Origin: Candidatus Bathyarchaeota archaeon
GTDB lineage: Archaea; Thermoproteota; Bathyarchaeia; Bathyarchaeales; Bathycorpusculaceae
Direction: 5' to 3'
DNA: 53,351 bases
Assembly (NCBI GenBank): GCA_003164295.1
Contig: PLTA01000017.1
Coordinates: forward strand, 1 to 53,351
Under the pieces are notes generated by a model. The model searched no databases. It had not been told where the DNA came from and saw only the letters and a program-made list of their open reading frames with translations. The translations under genes were made by a program, and so were the position numbers. Positions 53,062 through 53,351 of the stretch are shown here, in pieces. Position 1 is the stretch's first letter, and every line of letters begins with the position of its first letter.

Positions 53062-53187
53062 GTGGCTGAATGCCCCAACTGCTATAATGAAGTTTCAAAC
53101 CATCAAGCTAAATTATAGAATACCTTTTTCACAATTGAAACTTAAACTTGTGATAGATGTGGAAGAAGATTCACTATCACAAAATAA
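53062..53187 (+). pseudogene. Zinc-ribbon protein with two in-frame stops
   Basis: From GTG the frame reads VAECPNCYNEVSNHQAKL, TAG, NTFFTIET, TAA, TCDRCGRRFTITK, TAA. The two CxxC pairs are the halves of one small zinc ribbon, so the gene was about 40 residues and is now broken at 53116-53118 and 53143-53145. Since both TAG and TAA occur, recoding by one amino acid is unlikely. After it (53188-53351) I see nothing. Confidence 0.5.
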
Positions 53188-53351
53188 CTTTATCTTATTT
53201 TTTGAGTTTATAGACTATTACCAATTGCTAAGAAAAATGACTTAGCTTTGCGAGAAGAGAAAGGCGAAGTTTCAAGTTCGGCTTGGCTTGCTTGTTTTTT
53301 TGGAGCTCATTTTATAAGCCAGTTTGCCCGTGGAGGATCGGTAATTAGCAT

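Noticed and set aside
1..53351. CRISPR array, rRNA genes, insertion sequence transposases
   Set aside because: No evenly spaced repeats, no rRNA-like stretch and no transposase-like protein were seen on either strand.

Overview
The window is about 53 kb of archaeal chromosome with moderate to low GC. Archaeal features are the EF-1A gene, archaeal-type LeuRS and IleRS, TATA-box promoters with near-leaderless starts, an XPF-type nuclease, and a complete fwdDBAC set for formylmethanofuran dehydrogenase. The mix of a methanofuran-linked C1 pathway, Mo/W uptake, a selenium-type cluster and two-component proteins, with no methanogenesis gene visible, best fits an anaerobic Bathyarchaeia-like lineage, perhaps a metagenome-assembled genome. 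That placement is inference.

Layout. 1-3.3 kb is an accessory-looking stretch: a GC-rich Imm5-like immunity gene, a TetR regulator fused to a glycosidase-like TIM barrel with an internal ribosome binding site, tRNA-like repeat remnants, and tRNA-Ala(CGC). 3.4-12.4 kb holds a coiled-coil protein, a 58-residue zinc-finger gene, ileS, a membrane flavodoxin-like protein, a GT4 glycosyltransferase, an operon of acetyltransferase, unknown protein and metallopeptidase, and a Rieske protein. 12.4-16.7 kb is a selenium/sulfur block: LysR, DsrE, TusA, double-cubane reductase and SelD. 16.8-20.2 kb has an AbrB-PhoU regulator and an NfnAB-type oxidoreductase whose large subunit is frameshifted. 20.3-27.9 kb is a molybdate/tungstate block: ModE, ModABC, MobB, MobA with an extra domain, MoeA and FdhD. 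A decayed DUF433/DUF5615 toxin-antitoxin pair follows, then fwdDBAC (28.9-33.4 kb). 34-45 kb is mixed housekeeping: a CBS-containing site-2 protease, a histidine kinase, tRNA-Pro(CGG), membrane proteins, an ERCC4 nuclease, a metallo-beta-lactamase-fold hydrolase, EF-1A, an amber-interrupted GT2, a VOC protein and RNase HI. 45-53 kb has leuS, a frameshifted DNA glycosylase, two single-domain response regulators, a kinase remnant, and several small or broken zinc-ribbon and hypothetical genes.

How the genes work together. The stretch from 12.4 to 33.4 kb reads as one metabolic neighbourhood. Oxyanion uptake (ModABC under ModE) feeds pterin cofactor maturation (MoeA, MobA, MobB). Sulfur or selenium handling (DsrE, TusA, SelD, FdhD) could activate the cofactor, and the client is FwdB, which reduces CO2 to formylmethanofuran. 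NfnAB would exchange electrons between ferredoxin and NAD(P)H.

A recurring oddity is that at least five genes are broken by single-base indels, often in short homopolymers, and others carry in-frame stops. Sequencing or assembly error is the simplest explanation for many of them, but recoding or real decay cannot be excluded from one sequence.
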